Shown in pieces: positions 7,003 to 7,242 of a stretch of 7,242 nucleotides of DNA (positions within the stretch are counted from its first letter, which is position 1; every line of letters begins with the position of its first letter). Both the position numbers and the translations under genes were made by a program. This DNA is from an uncultured Lachnospiraceae bacterium (GTDB lineage Bacteria > Bacillota > Clostridia > Lachnospirales > Lachnospiraceae), in contig CACZNY010000152.1 of assembly GCA_902782655.1 (NCBI GenBank), forward strand, positions 1 to 7,242, read 5' to 3'. The notes under the pieces were generated by a model. That model did not search any database. It worked only from the letters and a program-made list of their open reading frames with translations, and was not told where the DNA came from.

Positions 7003-7037
7003 AATAAAGGCCGGTTCCACACGGAGCCGGCCTTATT
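7003..7037 (+). terminator. Hairpin terminator after the BMP gene
   Basis: AAGGCCGGTTCC (7007-7018) pairs with GGAGCCGGCCTT (7023-7034) over an ACAC loop, with one G-U pair. The stem extends by three A/T pairs past a single bulged A (7003-7005 with 7035-7037). The GC-rich stem is strong but the T-tract after it is short (TTATT), so termination may be incomplete or Rho-assisted. It lies 53 bases after the BMP stop. Confidence 0.75.
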
Positions 7038-7065
7038 GCAAGCCCTGAAATATTTCGTTTATAAT
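7036..7065 (+). promoter_or_regulatory. SigA-type promoter for the downstream NUDIX-like gene
   Basis: TTGCAA (7036-7041), an 18-base spacer and a perfect TATAAT (7060-7065) predict initiation near 7072 and a ~43-base leader. The -35 box abuts the end of the preceding terminator hairpin. The -10 is strong, the -35 only 4 of 6. Confidence 0.65.
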
Positions 7066-7114
7066 ATAAGGACGGTTGATAAAAGAACATTCACTACTGA
7101 CAGGAGCGGAATGC

Positions 7115-7242
7115 ATGAAATTTAACGGGATAAATAAAATACACGAGGGAAAGTTCATCACAAGATACGACATATCCTATACCACGGAGCAGGGGCATGA
7201 AAAGATCTATGAAATGATAAGCCGGAACCATGACCTGCGTAC
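7115..7242 (+). CDS. Probable NUDIX hydrolase, N-terminal part only
   Basis: The frame runs open from ATG 7115 to the window edge (42 codons plus two bases). AGGAG at 7102-7106 is eight bases upstream. The visible N-terminus has HEGKFITRYDISY (about residues 10-22) and KIYEMISRNHDL, which resembles from memory the leading strands of NUDIX hydrolases common in clostridia, where such a segment comes before the nucleotide-diphosphate-cleaving NUDIX box. The box itself (GX5EX7REUXEEXGU) lies beyond the window, so the assignment depends only on the N-terminal pattern. An ATG at 7111 in another frame reaches a stop after four codons and is not used. Confidence 0.6.
   Translation, partial: MKFNGINKIHEGKFITRYDISYTTEQGHEKIYEMISRNHDLR

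Overview
The window looks like chromosomal DNA from an anaerobic Firmicute, most likely of the Lachnospiraceae. This is inferred from consensus SigA-type promoters, strong AGGAGG-like ribosome binding sites, a WYL regulator of the style common in that family, a flavin reductase-rubredoxin fusion, a BMP-family lipoprotein and a typical lachnospiral membrane GGDEF/EAL protein. No RNA gene, mobile element, CRISPR array or phage gene was seen.

Layout. On the minus strand, 905 to 1 is a WYL-domain transcriptional regulator whose C-terminus lies beyond the left edge. It is transcribed divergently from everything else. The 226-base gap (906-1131) holds two outward-facing promoters that share a 12-base motif; in the rightward promoter the motif forms a perfect inverted repeat. 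Then, all on the plus strand: a membrane-bound degenerate-GGDEF/intact-EAL cyclic-di-GMP phosphodiesterase (1132-3276); 5 bases later an unusual lipoprotein with a charged low-complexity linker and a cysteine-rich C-terminus (3282-4097); thymidine kinase (4163-4741); a flavin reductase-rubredoxin fusion (4770-5414); and a small uncharacterised protein (5436-5729). Gaps among these five are 5, 65, 28 and 21 bases, so they could be one transcript. A new promoter (5734-5762) then drives a nucleoside-type BMP substrate-binding lipoprotein (5810-6949), which is followed by a hairpin terminator. A further promoter and the first 42 codons of a probable NUDIX hydrolase end the window.

How the genes may work together. 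The WYL regulator and the EAL protein form a divergent pair with a common promoter motif, which suggests that the regulator controls itself and c-di-GMP turnover (inference). The lipoprotein is probably translationally coupled to the EAL protein and may act on the outer face of the membrane with it (inference). Thymidine kinase and the BMP lipoprotein both touch nucleoside salvage, but they have separate promoters and nothing else ties them together. No clear new defence or mobile system is visible. The most interesting points are the shared promoter motif and the uncharacterised lipoprotein.
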